Shown here piece after piece: positions 44,677 to 56,582 of a stretch of DNA of 64,000 nucleotides. Numbering within the stretch: position 1 is the first letter of the stretch; each line of letters starts with the position of its first letter. The stretch lies in NCBI RefSeq assembly GCF_033115175.1, contig NC_084827.1:62991201-63055200 (forward strand), in the 5' to 3' direction. A model generated the notes under the pieces. It made no database searches and was not told where the DNA came from. It saw nothing but the letters and a program-made list of their open reading frames with translations. Made by a program: the position numbers and the translations under genes. Origin of the DNA: Lepus europaeus (taxonomy: Eukaryota; Chordata; Mammalia; Lagomorpha; Leporidae).

Positions 44677-45747
44677 CCCTCTCGCTAGTTGCAGAACAGT
44701 ACCTGCACTGTGACCAGACATTCGGCGTGACATATGATAAGGGCTCTGTTTTAGGCACCTGACCCTATGTGATTGCGGAACTGTACAATCAACAGGTGCA
44801 AGGCCACTGTTGGGAAAACGAATGTCACAGATTACTGTTGGGATTATTTCCTAATGAAGAGTTAGTAGGTGCTGTGCGAGGGTCTATCGTTAGGGGACAG
44901 TGTGCTGTGGCTTTCTCAGCACCCTCCTGGCTGGCCGTGTGGGCCTAGTGCGATACTATCCAGGGCTCCTTGTGCTTCCCAAAGCAGATGCCCCCGCCCA
45001 TGACCTTGTGCACCTGCCCTGCTGCACACCCCCCATCCCATGTCTGGTTTGGCAGGAGCAGGTGCATTCCCGCCCTGCACCCTCAGGGGGCTCTGGCTGC
45101 CACAGCTCTACTCCATGGCTCCTCCACTGAAGGAAAGCAGTTTCTATTGAGGGGCCCCAGCCACAGCTGTGGGGTGGCCACTCTCTGCTGCCCTGTGCCT
45201 GGGCCAGTGTCACAGTGCTGTGGGAGGCCTGGCCGGCTGCAGGATGGCACAGTGAGTTTAGGGGTGGGACTGAGGCGAGGCTGGTAGCTGGGAAGGGGTG
45301 ACCAGGCTGGTTCTGTGGGGAGGGTCCTCCTGGAATCCGTGTGCCCTGACAGGTGTGAATTCTGTACCCTGCACACTGCAGCTGCTGATGGGGCGGAGAG
45401 GAGTGGGGCTGGGCCTCACTGGGCTGATGCTGTAGCAGGACTTGTTAACTGGTGTGGAGCAGGCTATAAGTGGACAGGCTGTTTAGACTGTGCTACCCCG
45501 GGGAAGTTGGGGCCTGGTGCTGAGGACCAGAGACAAGTCCTCCTGTGGCCCCTCTGGCTCTCACTGGCTGTGCACTCTGCACCTGCTGAACAGGGGCAGA
45601 GCCACGCCGGCCTCTCCCTGGGGCTTTCCTCCCTCCTCAGGCTGTGTCCTTCTACTCCTCTCTGGCGATGACCCCGGTGTCCAGGCCAGGTCCCCCTCCT
45701 TTCTGTCTTTAGCTCCATGGATGGCCCTTGAGGGGGTCTCGCTGGCC

Positions 45748-45830
45748 TTGGCTTAAGTCTTGGCTCTGCTACCTCCTGGCTGTAAGGACATAGACAACTG
45801 GCCGGCCTGCCTTACCTGGATAAGCACCAG
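45748..45830 (-). mobile_element. MIR-like fragment
   Basis: CTTAAGTCTTGGCTCTGCTA and CCTCCTGGCTGT follow the minus-strand MIR core (TCCCGGCTCTGCCACTTACTAGCTGT). Further right the match fades. Confidence 0.55.
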
Positions 45831-46199
45831 GGCAAATATCTGGCAAGAGTGACCATGTCAGGGAGTCCAGAGCAATCAAGTTCAGGTGCGCTACATCAAG
45901 TTCATTAACTCCCACCTTCTTCCAGCTCCCCTGGCCCTTGAAGGACTGTCTGAGTCCACGTGGGAGGTCCTAGGTGGCAAACTGGATACCCAAGGCCACC
46001 GGGGACTTAGGGCCAGAAGCACACACTGTCCTATCCCCTTATGTAGATTTTTCCAGGCTCCCTATAGTTGCTCAATCCCAGATGCACTGTCCCACCCCCC
46101 CACCCCTCCACCAGGTCCCAGCCAGGCCCCTCTGACTTGGCTGCATCCTTGCTGAGCCCAGCAGGTCCAGGACACATCTCCCTCTTTGTCTTCCTGCAA

Positions 46200-46320
46200 T
46201 TCAGATCTGACTCTGCTACTTACACTTCAGGGAGAGTCACTTCCGGCCTCCGGCTACTCATCTGGAAAATGGGCTGCTGATACAGGTGATGTGTTGCTTT
46301 GTGCCTGGCTTACAGCAGGC
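46200..46320 (-). mobile_element. MIR-like fragment
   Basis: ATCTGACTCTGCTACTTACA, CACTTCCGGCCTC and CATCTGGAAAATGGGCTGCT match the MIR core in order on the minus strand. Confidence 0.7.
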
Positions 46321-46455
46321 ACCATGTGTCTGGACACAGGGGAGAGTAGCTTTCAGGAGGCACATGGGGTGGGTCCTTTAGCCAGCACCCAGGCCACCCT
46401 CCAGCTCCTGCACCAGGATCCTTGGGCTGCCCATGGAAAATTCAGCCTTGATCAT

Positions 46456-46795
46456 TTTTTTAAAAAAGATTTATTTAATGAAAGGCAGCACAACAGAAAG
46501 AGGGATGAAGTGGGGAGGTGGGAAGACAGAGAGAAAGAAATCTTCCATCCATTTGTTCACTCCCCAAATGGCTTCAACAGCCAGGGCTGGGCCAGGCAGA
46601 AGCCAGGAGCCTGGAACTCCATCCGGGTCTCTCACATGGGTGGCTGAGGCCCAAGCACCTGGGCCATCACCTGGGCCATCTTCTGATGCTTCCTGGGTAC
46701 ATTAACAGGAAGCTGAATTGGAAGAGGAGCAGCCCTCTGACACGGGACGCCAGTGTTGCAAGCCGTGGCTTAACCCACTATGCTACAAGGGCAGC
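46456..46795 (-). mobile_element. C-SINE, diverged
   Basis: Minus-strand copy with GA-poor tract, partial duplication of the CTGGGCCATC block (about 46658-46682) and degenerate head ending CTACAAGGGCAGCTCC. Confidence 0.82.
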
Positions 46796-47050
46796 TCCAC
46801 CCAGGTCATTTCTTCATCAGAAGCCTAAGTACATCGGCTAGACTGCTTCCTATTATGGAAAACTGTGATTGTTTTCTGCTGAAGAGAATTGATTCACAAA
46901 GACACCAACGTGCCCTGCACAGACGCCTACATCTCTGCCCGAGGGTGGGTGAGTCACAAGGACTGGCAAATCCCTACCCTGTAACAGGCCGTCATTCAGT
47001 CTTTTCGTTGTGTTCGAGCTCCAGTGTCCTGAGTGTAAGTGGGAGTGAGT

Positions 47051-47081
<31 letters not shown>

Positions 47082-48641
47082 AAACGCCCGCGCGTGCGCT
47101 GTGCCCCTCTGTAAATGCATCTGACAGAGCCGCACAGCCGCACAATCGCCACAGCCAGGAGCCGGGCATGACCTGAATCCTAAGCAGATTCCTCCCTGCA
47201 CACTCGGTTGCTGAGAGCAGCCTTGGCCTGGCTCCCAGGCCCAGGGGCCCAGGGTCTGGCTGCTCAGGAGCCACATGGGCCACGGACTTGCCGGGGTGGC
47301 CTGGGGTGCAGCTTGTCGGGGTCACTGAGTTGCCGGGGTCGGGGACACACTGCAGGGGTGTCTGCCCATCCTGTGCACATGGGATCCCCCAGGTCTCCTT
47401 TCAGGACAGGGCTGGCTGTTTACACAAAACTGCTCAGCTCCGGCTTTGCCTGTAGCCTGTCCTGGAAGGGAGACGGGGCTGAGGACCCCCAGATCACAAA
47501 GGCTGGCCCGGCACATGGCACAGCCCAACACAAGCCCTTCACTGGAGTCTCAGTGAAATCCTAGGTGTCTCAAGGGGTCTCCACCCCCACCCCTCCCCCA
47601 GGCTCCTCAGCCCCTCCTTTCTTAAGGCCAGTCTGTGTGGACCCCTGGCTCAGAAAAAAATGGTACCCAGGCTGCAGGGTCCCTCTCAATGGAGGCCCTC
47701 ACCATGCTGTCCTCTAAAATCCTCATTTGGGGGACATTGCACACACCTGGGTTGCCCCACCTCATAGCACAAACACATGCAGCCAGGGCCGGGCACTCAT
47801 GTGGGGGCCCAAGACAGAGACAGGGTTCAGAGCAGGGTGGATGGACCACAGGTGGGGAGGTTCCTGCTCAGAGTCTTTGCTCTGGTTTCGACTTCTTCCC
47901 TCCACCGCACCTGTGGTCCTCTCGGGAGGAGGGAGAAGGCTCTGCATTGGGCACAGGTGCAGCCTAGAATTGCAACCCTGTTCCACCAGCCCAGCACTCC
48001 GGGGGCCTCCCCACCCTGGCTCTTGGGTCCCAGAGCCCCCAGGCACCCCCTATTCAGAGCCCCCAGCCCCCTGGCTTGGGCCTGGAATCAAAGCAATTTG
48101 TTGCTTAGTGAGGATCCACAGTGGGCATCTTCCCCGTGTTTCACGGCCCCTTTCTTTCCCGCCGTCATTCCCTCCCTCTACCCGACTCTCCCCTGGGAAC
48201 ACCCACCCCCTGATCTGCGGCACACAAAAGCCCATTCTGGCCTCGCTCTTTGAGATCAGCGTCACCCTGGAGACTGGCGCCTTCCAGCCTGAGCCGTCCA
48301 CTCCCCAGCCCTGGACCGGCCCCTGCCTGGCCCCCCAGACTCCCAGGCTGGCCTGTGGCCCTGCCTGCTGCCCTTACATCCCCTGGTCTGGTTCCCCTCC
48401 TGTGAGACACTGCCTAGTCTCTTCCAGAGGGCTCTGGCAGCCCTGGGCTGCTTCTATCTCATCGGCTGCTCCCCGCTGCCTTGTCCCTGCCTTCCCTGAG
48501 TTGTGCCTCTCCCTTCAGTGTTTCAAGACCCCCCCCCCTCAGAGCCCGACTAGGGCCCCTTCAAACGCAGCATCACTCTTTCCTGGACTTAACACCTGCA
48601 TATGCAATAGTTCTCCGGCTGCAGACACATCCATAACACCT
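46796..48641. other. Unique intergenic sequence with a CA microsatellite
   Basis: No gene supported, despite a long GC-rich open frame at 47727-48716. Contains a (CA)n run at 47050-47083 and a C-run near 48530. Confidence 0.45.
47050..47083. repeat. (CA)n microsatellite
   Basis: About 15 CA units with one CG interruption. Confidence 0.9.
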
Positions 48642-48992
48642 TTTTTTTTTTTTAAGATTTATTTATTTATTTGCAAGTCAGAATTATTCAGAGAGAGGAG
48701 AGGCAGAGAGAGATAGAGAGAAAGAGAGAGGTCTTCCATTTCTCTGGTTCACCCCCCAAATGACCGCAATGGCCAGAGCTGAGCTGATCCGAAGCCAGGA
48801 GCCAGGAGCTTCTTCGGGGTCTCCCACGCGGGTGCAGGGGCCCAAGCTCTTGGGCCATCTTCTATTGCCTTCCCAGGCCATAACAGAGAGCTGGATCAGA
48901 AGTGGAGCAGCCGGGTCTCGAACTGGTGCCCACATGGGATGTGGGTGCTTCAGGCCAGGGTATTAACCCCCTGTGCCGCAGCTCCGGCCCCA
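48642..48992 (-). mobile_element. C-SINE
   Basis: Minus-strand copy with a mixed GA/GATA tract and full body. AACACCTTT before and TCACACCTTT after may be the target duplication. Confidence 0.92.
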
Positions 48993-49351
48993 GTCACACC
49001 TTTCTTGAGAACCGTGCCACTCAGAGGTGGTGACTGGTCATTGAGGGGCAGAAGCAGGCACAGCACAGTGCATGCCGCTGAGGCTGTGGGGGCCGGATGC
49101 TGCTTCTGGCCTCACGCATCCATCCACTCCTGCAGCCTCATTCAGCAACAGGAGACCAGAAGCTCCCCAAGCCCAGGGCTTAATGCAATCATCTCATTAT
49201 TGCGTCCCCTGTCTGCTGGGTTCGGCGCGTGGTTCTCGTTGGAAGAAGGCCCCCTGTCCCTACCCAGCTGCTAGGGGTGCACCTGCTTTGCACATCCCCA
49301 AATCCCACCTCCTCGTATGGGTGAGATTGATCGTTAAACCAGTAACTGGAA
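48993..49351. other. Unique intergenic sequence
   Basis: Nothing recognised. Confidence 0.4.
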
Positions 49352-49531
49352 CCTGTGTGGTGGCGCAGCAGGTTAAGCTGTTGCCTGTGACACTGTCATC
49401 CCATGAGTGCTGGTTCAAGTCCCAGCTCTTCCACTTCCATTCCAGCTCCCTGCTAACGTGCCCAGGGAGGCAGCAGATGGTGGCCCAAGTGTTTGGGCTC
49501 CTGCCACCCACATGGGAGACACAGATGGCAC
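49352..49531 (+). mobile_element. C-SINE 5' half, left arm of an inverted pair
   Basis: Plus-strand head CTGTGTGGTGGCGCAGCAGG and body to ATGGGAGACACAGATGG. The CT tract and tail are absent because the sequence switches directly to a minus-strand C-SINE at about 49531. Confidence 0.85.
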
Positions 49532-49650
49532 TCCAGGCCATAAGCAGGGAGCTGGATCAGAAGTGGAGCAGCTGGGACTAGAACCAGTGCTCATATGGCA
49601 TACCAGTACTGCAGGTGGAGGCTTGACCACTACGCCACAGCGCCCACCCC
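49532..49650 (-). mobile_element. C-SINE 5' half, right arm of an inverted pair
   Basis: Minus-strand piece starting CCAGGCCATAAGCAGGGAGC and ending with the head complement TACGCCACAGCGCCCACCCC. With the left arm it forms an inverted repeat of about 119-base arms around a loop of about 60 bases. Confidence 0.85.
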
Positions 49651-49784
49651 AACGGTTCATTCTTTGACTAGTGCCAACCCCCTGGATCAGCACTGGAGGA
49701 GGCTCCCAGCTCAGCAGAATGGCTCAGCCCCATGATACCAACACATACATGCAGCTGGCTGGGCTCACAGTGGCCCAGGGAGCT

Positions 49785-49860
49785 GAGCCATGATTGCCCA
49801 CTTTACAGATAACTGAGAAGAGGTACAGAAGGGTCATCCAGCCACACGGCAGGTGCTGGC
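49785..49860 (+). mobile_element. MIR-like fragment
   Basis: TTGCCCACTTTACAGATAAC, TGAGAAGAGGTACAGA and TCATCCAGCCACACGGCAGG resemble the MIR core. Confidence 0.5.
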
Positions 49861-50906
49861 CAGGCCCTGTAGCCAATGTCCCCAGGCTACCTGTGACCCA
49901 GGGTGGCCAGCTTGTCCCCCCATGCAAAGGCGCCCTGGCTTTGTGCCCGCCTGAGTTTTGCAGTCACGGGCTCCTTGTCCTTGGGCTGACCTCAGCTCCA
50001 AATGAAGCTGCCAAGAATGCATCCCAAGCCGTGGTCCTCCCTCCTGGCTGAAAGTCAGCTGTGTGCTCGGACTGAGGAAAGTCACACACAGTACCCTGGG
50101 GAAGCCCCTGCTGCCACAAGGGGGTGGGGGCAGCAGAGGGTCTTGGCCTGCAAGCAGCAAGAGTAAGAGGAAGGGCAGGGGCAGAGGGACGCAGGTGTGC
50201 CTGGTGAGCAGCACCCCAGGGAGCACATCACCCCCTGATCTGCCCCCAGGAAGCCCTCCCCTCTGCCCTGCCCCCCTGGGGCCCCTCTCCACCCAGGGCC
50301 TCGTCTGGTTCCTCTGGGCCCCTCCTCCACACTCCTGACCCTCAGTGACTTCTTGGGGGAGGGAGACAAGGGGCCCCAGGACCAGGATGGGACAGGCAGA
50401 GGTTTCAGGCAGAGGTTTGGGGGCCCCCTGCAGCACCCCTGTTCCTAGCTGGGGTTCCCAAGGCAAAGGCAGAAAAGAAGGTCCCCCTTGTTCCCAAATA
50501 CAGACGGACTCTGCTGGTCCTTTCTTCCCTTTCATTCCTTTTTCTTTTCCTCCCCTTTGTAACAAACAATCAGCGGCTCTGCCTTTCTTTGCCTGGCACT
50601 GAATGTGCTCCGTGAGTCATGACCTCCAGGAGCCACACAGAGGCCTGTCTGAAAGTCTCGTGGGCCCTGGGGGGCAGAGGTGGGCGCCCAACCAGCCACT
50701 TCCCTCAAGTGGCTCAAAGCCACCCGACTGTACCCTGGTGGCAGCCAGCCCTGCCCAAGGGGACCAGAGTGCTGGCCTTTCAACACTTGGGAGAGAGAGA
50801 GTGCCCCCCTCCGCCTGCCAGCCTAGCTTTCCCTGGGGGCACCTACTTCCTTTTGCTATCACAAAACACCAGAGACCTGGTCACTTATCAAGGATAGGAG
50901 TGTATG
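49861..50906. other. Unique intergenic sequence
   Basis: GC-rich with many overlapping open frames on both strands and no recognisable protein. A C/T-rich stretch occurs near 50520-50560. Confidence 0.45.
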
Positions 50907-51205
50907 GAGGTGGCCCAGTGGGTTCAACCTCAACCTGTGATGCCAGCACCTGACTTAAACATTGGTTCAAGTCTTGGCTGCTCCACTTTGGATCCAGCTC
51001 CCTGGCCTGGGAAAGTAGCAGAAGATGGCCCAAGTCCTTAGGGGCCCCTGCCACTCACGTGGGAGACCCAGATGGAGCTCAGGGCTCCTGGCTTTGGACT
51101 GGTTTGGCCCTGGCTATTGCAGCCATTTGGGGAGTGAACCAATGGTAATATATCTCTGTCTCTCCCTCTTTCTGTAATTCTGCCTTTCAAATGCATAAAT
51201 CCTTT
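50907..51205 (+). mobile_element. C-SINE, diverged
   Basis: Plus-strand copy; the CT tract is reduced to CTCTGTCTCTCCCTCTTTC and the tail to CAAATGCATAAATCC. Confidence 0.82.
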
Positions 51206-51381
51206 TACAAATAAGGAATAGAAGTCTAGTGGGTAGTCCATGAGCATGGGGCTGGCCCCTAGTGAGGGCCTTTTTGCTGAGTCCTCCCAAGGTGGAAGAC
51301 AGCCTCTGTAGAGACAGAAGCAGGTGCCAGTTCAAATCCTCTTCCTCCTCTCACAAAGCTACTGATGCCATCATGGACAAT
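51206..51381. other. Unique spacer
   Basis: Short non-repetitive interval between two SINE loci. Nothing recognised. Confidence 0.4.
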
Positions 51382-51393
51382 CCACTGACATCT

Positions 51394-52075
51394 CTCTCTT
51401 TTTAGAATCATTTTTATTTTATTTGAAAGACAGAGTTGGCTGGCGCCGCGGCTCACTTGGCTAATGCTCCGTCTGAGGCACCGGCACCCCAGGTTCTAGT
51501 CCCGGTTGGGGCGCCGGATTCTGTCCCGGTTGCTCTTCTTCCAGTCCAGCTCTCTGCTGTGGCCCGGGAAGGCAGTGGAGGATGGCCCAAGTGCTTGGGC
51601 CCTGCACCTGCATGGGAGACCAGGAGGAAGCACCTGGCTCCTGGCTTTGGATCAGTGCAGCGCACTGGCCGTAGCAGCCATTTGGAGGGTGAACCAACGG
51701 AAGGAAGACCTTTCTCTCTCTCTCTCACTGTCTAACTCTGCCTGTCCAAAAAAAAAAAAAAAGAGTTACAGAGAGAGGTAGAGCCAGAGAGAGAGAGAAA
51801 GGTCTTCCATTCTTCTGGTTCACCCCTCAAATGACTGCAACAGCCAGAGCTGAGCTGATCCAAAGCTAGAAGCCAGGAGCTTCTTCCAGGTCTCCCACAC
51901 GAGTGTAGGGGCCTAAGGACTTGGACCATCCTCCACTGCTTTCCCAAGCCATAGCAGAGAGCTGGATTGGAAGTGGAGCAGCTGGGACTCAAACCTGTGC
52001 CCATAAGAGATGCGGGTGCTGCAGGCTGGGGCTTTTACCTGCTGTGCCACAGCGCCAGCACCCCCCTCCCCACCC
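51394..52075 (-). mobile_element. C-SINE split by a nested SINE
   Basis: Minus-strand copy in two parts, 51394-51437 and 51762-52075, which join within the CAGAGTTACAGAGAG segment. The 12-base target duplication CCACTGACATCT lies at 51382-51393 and 52076-52087, outside both parts, proving one original insertion. Confidence 0.93.
51438..51761 (+). mobile_element. Second-type C-SINE nested in the split C-SINE
   Basis: Plus-strand copy starting GGCTGGCGCCGCGGCTCAC and ending CTCTGCCTGTCC plus A14. AGAGTT is duplicated at its ends (51432-51437 and 51762-51767). It inserted after its host, so it is the younger of the two. Confidence 0.95.
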
Positions 52076-52087
52076 CCACTGACATCT

Positions 52088-52774
52088 TAATCACCTCCAC
52101 ATGGAGACCCCACCCTCACGACTTCATGTCATCTCATAGCACTGACATAGCAGTTGGGGGGGTAAGTTTGCAGTGTATGAACATTCAAACCACAACAGCA
52201 GCCCTGTCCTTCTGCCTCAAGACCCCAGCCTGCCACTCCACCCTGAGGCCGTGCCCCTGGGGAGGACGCCCTGCTCTTGTTCCTGTGACCTGGGACTGGC
52301 TGCCTGTGGGGTGGGCGGTGAGGAGGCCCTCAGGGTTGGGTCTGCCACCTGCTGTCTACCCAGGGAAGCCCAGGAGGACCTGCTCAGGTGAGTCCAGGAG
52401 GCATGGAGCCATCAGGTCCTGGAGAACTGGACATGTGGAATGCACAGCCCAAGGGTTGCACAGGGGGCATCCTTTGGCTTGGAGCCCGTGTGCTGGAGGC
52501 TTGGCAGCCAAAGTTCGATGTTAATAGATTCAGGGTGGAGGCGCCACACTTCATGACGTCTGCAGGTTACGTTTGCAGATAGGGCCTTAGGGATCTGGCA
52601 GCCTGGGCTTATGTTGTAGGCGTGGAGTTCCCATGGTCCCCTGGCTTCCAGGGTTCTCTTGCTCTGTCCCCAGCTCCCCTACTCTCCTCTGAGCTCCCTG
52701 AGGTGCAAACCCTTGGGTTTCTTGCCACCTTGCCCACAAGAAACACACCATGTCCCTGGAACTTTGGTCTCTCC
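52088..52774. other. Unique intergenic sequence
   Basis: No gene or repeat recognised. Confidence 0.45.
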
Positions 52775-52787
52775 ACAAGGCCTCTCT

Positions 52788-53122
52788 CTCTCTCTTTTTT
52801 TTGACAGGCAGAGTGGACAGTGAGAGAGAGAGAGACAGAGAGAAAGGTCTTCCTTTTTGCTGTTGGTTCACCCTCCAATGGCCGCTGCAGCCGGCACATC
52901 CTGCTGATCCGAAGCCAGGAGCCAGGCGTTTCTCCTGGTCTCCCATGCGGGTACAGGGCCCAAGGACTTGGGCCATCCTCCATTGCATTCCCGGGCCATA
53001 GCAGAGAGCTGGCCTGGAAGAGTGGCAACCAGGATAGAATCTGGCGCCCCAACCGGGACTAGAACCCGGGGTGCTGGCGCTGCAAGGCGGAAGATTAGCC
53101 TGTTAAGCCATGGCACCGGCCT
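52788..53122 (-). mobile_element. Second-type C-SINE, complete
   Basis: Minus-strand copy from T8-GACAGGCAGAGTGG to the head complement AAGCCATGGCACCGGCC. The target duplication ACAAGGCCTCTCT is exact at 52775-52787 and 53123-53135. Confidence 0.95.
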
Positions 53123-53135
53123 ACAAGGCCTCTCT

Positions 53136-54390
53136 TAACCTGAATCTTCGTGCAGCTTCTTAGCCTCCAGGGCCCACCCAGACGGGGCTTCCTCACCTGC
53201 ACCTTAAGGGCATTTAATCTGTTTTGCAAATTTCTGCTTGTTGATTTATATCCAAGAGCCCTCTCGAGGCAGTTAGCCAGCTGGTTCCCAATGCCTGAAA
53301 TGTGTATATGTGTACAAGCACATACATATGTACTTCTTGAATAAATGTACAGTATCAAATTGAACTGAAATGACTATAAACTGTAAAATGAAAGAAGACC
53401 TAAGCCCTTGGAGGCCTCACAGCCTGGGCTGGCCCTCCCAGCAGGTGCTCTCATGGGAACTGGGATGGGACAAACCTGCCTGTCCCACCTCCCTTCCTTA
53501 GTGACAGTGCTCATGCCCATGTATGTACGCTGTACGCTGATCCCATTCAGCCCTCACAGGCACCCAGAAAATGACGGGTCCTCATCCCACAGGGTGCGAA
53601 TCCTGCCCATGTCTTTCACCAGGCCCTGAGCACTGGGGAAAAAGCAGTGATGCCTGAATCTCTATGCAGCTGTTGGCTCTGCCAGCCCCTGGGCTGTCCT
53701 GCCTGGCCCGCATTCGCTGTCGCATTAAGTCCTTTCTCATCAATGCCTCCCCGGCAGCCTCAGTCCCCAGAGATACGAGCAGTGGACGACAGGTAACAAG
53801 CTTGACAATGGCCATTGGCTCAGGAATGCCCGTAGCATATTCCTCCTGATTCTGCTGCCTCGGGGACAAGGGCGGTCAGGGTCCAGCCTAGCTCCTTGAC
53901 CCCTCCTCCCGGAAGCCCAGCTTCTGTCAAGGCCCCTGTGCCTTCCCAGAGACCTGTGCCCAGGGCTCACCCCTTCTCTGCTCGGCCAGCCCAGGCCCCG
54001 GCTCCCTCTCACCCTCTGCTCTGGACTCTGTCTGAGATATCAGGTCCCGCTGTCCCCTGGGTGCTCCAGGGCCAGCCCCACCTGCTGAGTCTCCGAGGCC
54101 AATGGACAAAGCCCTTGACAGCTCAGTCCCCGTTTCACTGGATGATCAAAGAGAAATACAGGGACCGCTGCCCACCTCCAGGCTTCCCGCCTACCCCGTG
54201 TGTGTTTCTGCATATTGCAGAGCAGTCCCATATCGAGTTGCTTGTTGTCCGTTGCCTCTTGCTTGTTCTGTTTTCCTTCTAATGGTCTCACAACAACTGT
54301 ACCCATTCATGGGCTACTCAGTGTGCTGTTTCTATACAGGTGTGCATTGGGTAGTGAGCAAATAGGGTAATTAGTTCCCATTTCTTGGTG
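53136..54390. other. Unique intergenic sequence
   Basis: No gene or repeat recognised across this interval. Confidence 0.45.
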
Positions 54391-54738
54391 GTGCTTTTTT
54401 TTTTTTTTTAAAGATTTACTTATTTATTTGAAAGCCAGAGTTACACAGAAAGAGAAGGAGAGGCAGAGAGAGATCAAGGTCGTCCATCTGCTAGTTCACT
54501 CCCCAGTTGGCTGCAATGGCCAGAGCTGCGCCTATCTGAAGCCAAGAGCCAGGAGCTTCTTCTGGGTTTTCCATGTGGGTGCAGGGGAATAAGGACTTGG
54601 GCCATCTTCTACTGCTTTCCCAGGCCATAGCAGAGACTTGGATTGGAAGTGGAGCAGCTGGGACTGGAACTGGCACCCATATGGGATGCCAGCACGGCAG
54701 GCGGAGGCTTTACCTTCTAGGCCACAGTGCCAGCCCCC
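54391..54738 (-). mobile_element. C-SINE
   Basis: Minus-strand copy with T14 at the tail end, short GA tract, clear body and head complement ending GCCACAGTGCCAGCCCCC. Confidence 0.92.
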
Positions 54739-54967
54739 AAGAACTTTCAAGATCCTCTCTTTGGACAGATCCAGAGCTTCCTTGCTGCCCGTGGCTGCCC
54801 TATTCTGCAGTGGAACACAGTATCTTGTGTCTCCTGTCCAGCTGAATATTGTACCTGGGTTTAGCATTTCCCTTCTCTCTTCCCCATCTCCCTTCCCATC
54901 ACTACTCTTCTATGCTCTGCTTCTCTGAGACTGTTGATTGCTTTTATCTATCTGTTTATGTTGGGTA

Positions 54968-55262
54968 TCATTATTTGTTTATTTGTGAGGCAGAGAGACA
55001 GACAGAGCTAGTTCCCATTCATAGGTTTGTTTCCCTAAATGCCTGCCCCAGCCAGCGCTGAACCAGGGCCAGAGCCAGGAGCCAGGAAGACAACCCAGGT
55101 CACCCCACATGGGGGAAGGACTGCCTACAGGAGTTATCACTGCTGCCTCACAGGGTCTCCACTTGCAGGAGGCTGGAATGAGAAGCCGGAGCCAGGAACT
55201 GAACCCAGGCCCTCTGATGTGGGGCCTGGGTATAATTAGGCAGCGTCTTAACTCTTAAGCCA
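54968..55262 (-). mobile_element. Old diverged C-SINE-related element
   Basis: Collinear but weak match on the minus strand: TTATTTGTTTATTTGTGAGG, AGAGCCAGGAGCCAGGAAGA, AGGAACTGAACCCAGGCC and TCTTAACTCTTAAGCC. Among the oldest of the family here. Confidence 0.55.
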
Positions 55263-55483
55263 AATGGTCCTTTCACTTGCTCTCCTAGGCCTCCCCTCAG
55301 TCCTGGGCAGACTGAATGCTGGGCCACCTGGGAGCTGAGTCATCATGAGCCCGAGAGGAGAGACATGGACAGAGAGGAGAGACAGAAAAAAGGATAGCGG
55401 GATGGAGGCGGGCAGGCAGGAGCCCAGCCTGCAGCCCCCACTGCTGTCCTGGGGCCCCAGGGCCTCGGGGACGCTGCCCGCAG

Positions 55484-55725
55484 TGAGTCCCGGCAGCTCC
55501 ACTCCCGATCCAGCTCCCTGCTAATGCACCTGGGAAAGCAGCAGAAGATGGCCCAAGTGCTTGGGCCCCTGCACTCACGTGGGAGACCCTGAAGAAGCTC
55601 CTGGTTCCTGGCTTCGGCCTAGCCTAGCCCTAACCATTGTGACCATCTGGGGAGTGAACCCTCCCCTCAGTTTCTCTACCTCTGAGTGTCAAATACAAAT
55701 AAATCTTTAAAAATAAATAAGTAAA
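55484..55725 (+). mobile_element. C-SINE, 5'-truncated
   Basis: Begins inside the element at GAGTCCCGGCAGCTCCACTC; the tRNA-like head is missing. The body and tail CAAATACAAATAAATC are present. It is the last SINE before the CpG island. Confidence 0.85.
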
Positions 55726-56269
55726 ATTGTACTTTACAGCTGCATTCATATGAAGAAGAATATAAACCAGGCTAGGTTCATTATTATTATTCTTACTACT
55801 TTACTCTTTTGTTTTGATTTTAAAAGAAACTAAAATAGTGTGGCCCCAGGGACCCGCCAGAGGGTGCCCTGGGAAGGCCCCATCTCCCTCAACATCGCCC
55901 GCAGAGTGTGACAGCCACGTGACAGAGCATCTCCCAAAGTAGGCAAGACTTCCCTTTGCTCCTAGGTGGCTCTCCTGTGGACCCGAGCAAGAGTTCACAC
56001 ACCTGGACAGGTCGGCCAGGGAAGACAGGGGCCTCTGGACCGAGAATTCCGTGGCAGGTGTTTGGTCTGCACAAGCCCGGCACCAGATTTCACAGCCGTG
56101 GATGCTCTGGGCCTTCTCCTCAGATGCTGGCCCAGTTGACAAACTGAAAGTTTTCCAGGCAGGACAAGCCCCCGGGGGTGCTGGGCACACAGGGTCGTGG
56201 CACTGGGGTGCAGAGGGCAGGCTGCGGGGACCGGGGCCACGCTGGGATGTGGGGCGCCTGGGTATCGAG
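55726..56269. other. Flank of the CpG-island promoter
   Basis: SINE-free, unique except for the 41-base repeat at 55897. No exon is recognised. It may contain distal promoter elements. Confidence 0.45.
55897..55937 (+). repeat. 41-bp direct repeat, left copy, with CACGTG E-box
   Basis: Begins GCCCGCAGAGTGTGACAG and includes AGCCACGTGACAGAGCATCT, ending CTCCCAA. Identical except at one base to 58477-58517, 2,580 bases away and in the same orientation. GCCACGTGAC is a strong USF/TFE-type E-box. Confidence 0.92.
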
Positions 56270-56582
56270 TATGCTTCCTGCGGAAAACTCTGAGCTCGGC
56301 GGGGCACGGGGAGGCTCCCGAGAGCCCCGGGGCCGTGTCCATGGGCAGCTCTGTGTTCGCCGGGTCCCGCGGGTGCCCGCAGAGAGGCCTCCTGAATGCG
56401 CTCCCGGTGTCTCCGGTTTGCCCCGAGAGGCGGCCGGGACCAGGGAGGCGGGGCGTCGGCTGTAGGGGCGGGCACCGGGGCGGATCCCGGGGCGGGGCGC
56501 GGGCTGGAGTTGGCGGAGCCCGGGCTCGGCGGCGCGGCTCGTCGCGCTGCTCCAGGGGGCTCCTGGCGTCCCGGCGGCCACC

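Larger units (their letters stand above)
44677..46455. other. Intergenic sequence with two MIR-like fragments
   Basis: No gene supported. Contains the MIR-like pieces at 45748 and 46200. Confidence 0.45.

Noticed and set aside
47727-48716. 329-codon plus-strand open frame
   Set aside because: It is GC-rich and Pro/Ser/Leu-heavy, runs into the C-SINE at 48642, overlaps other open frames on both strands, and shows no domain, splice sites or start context.
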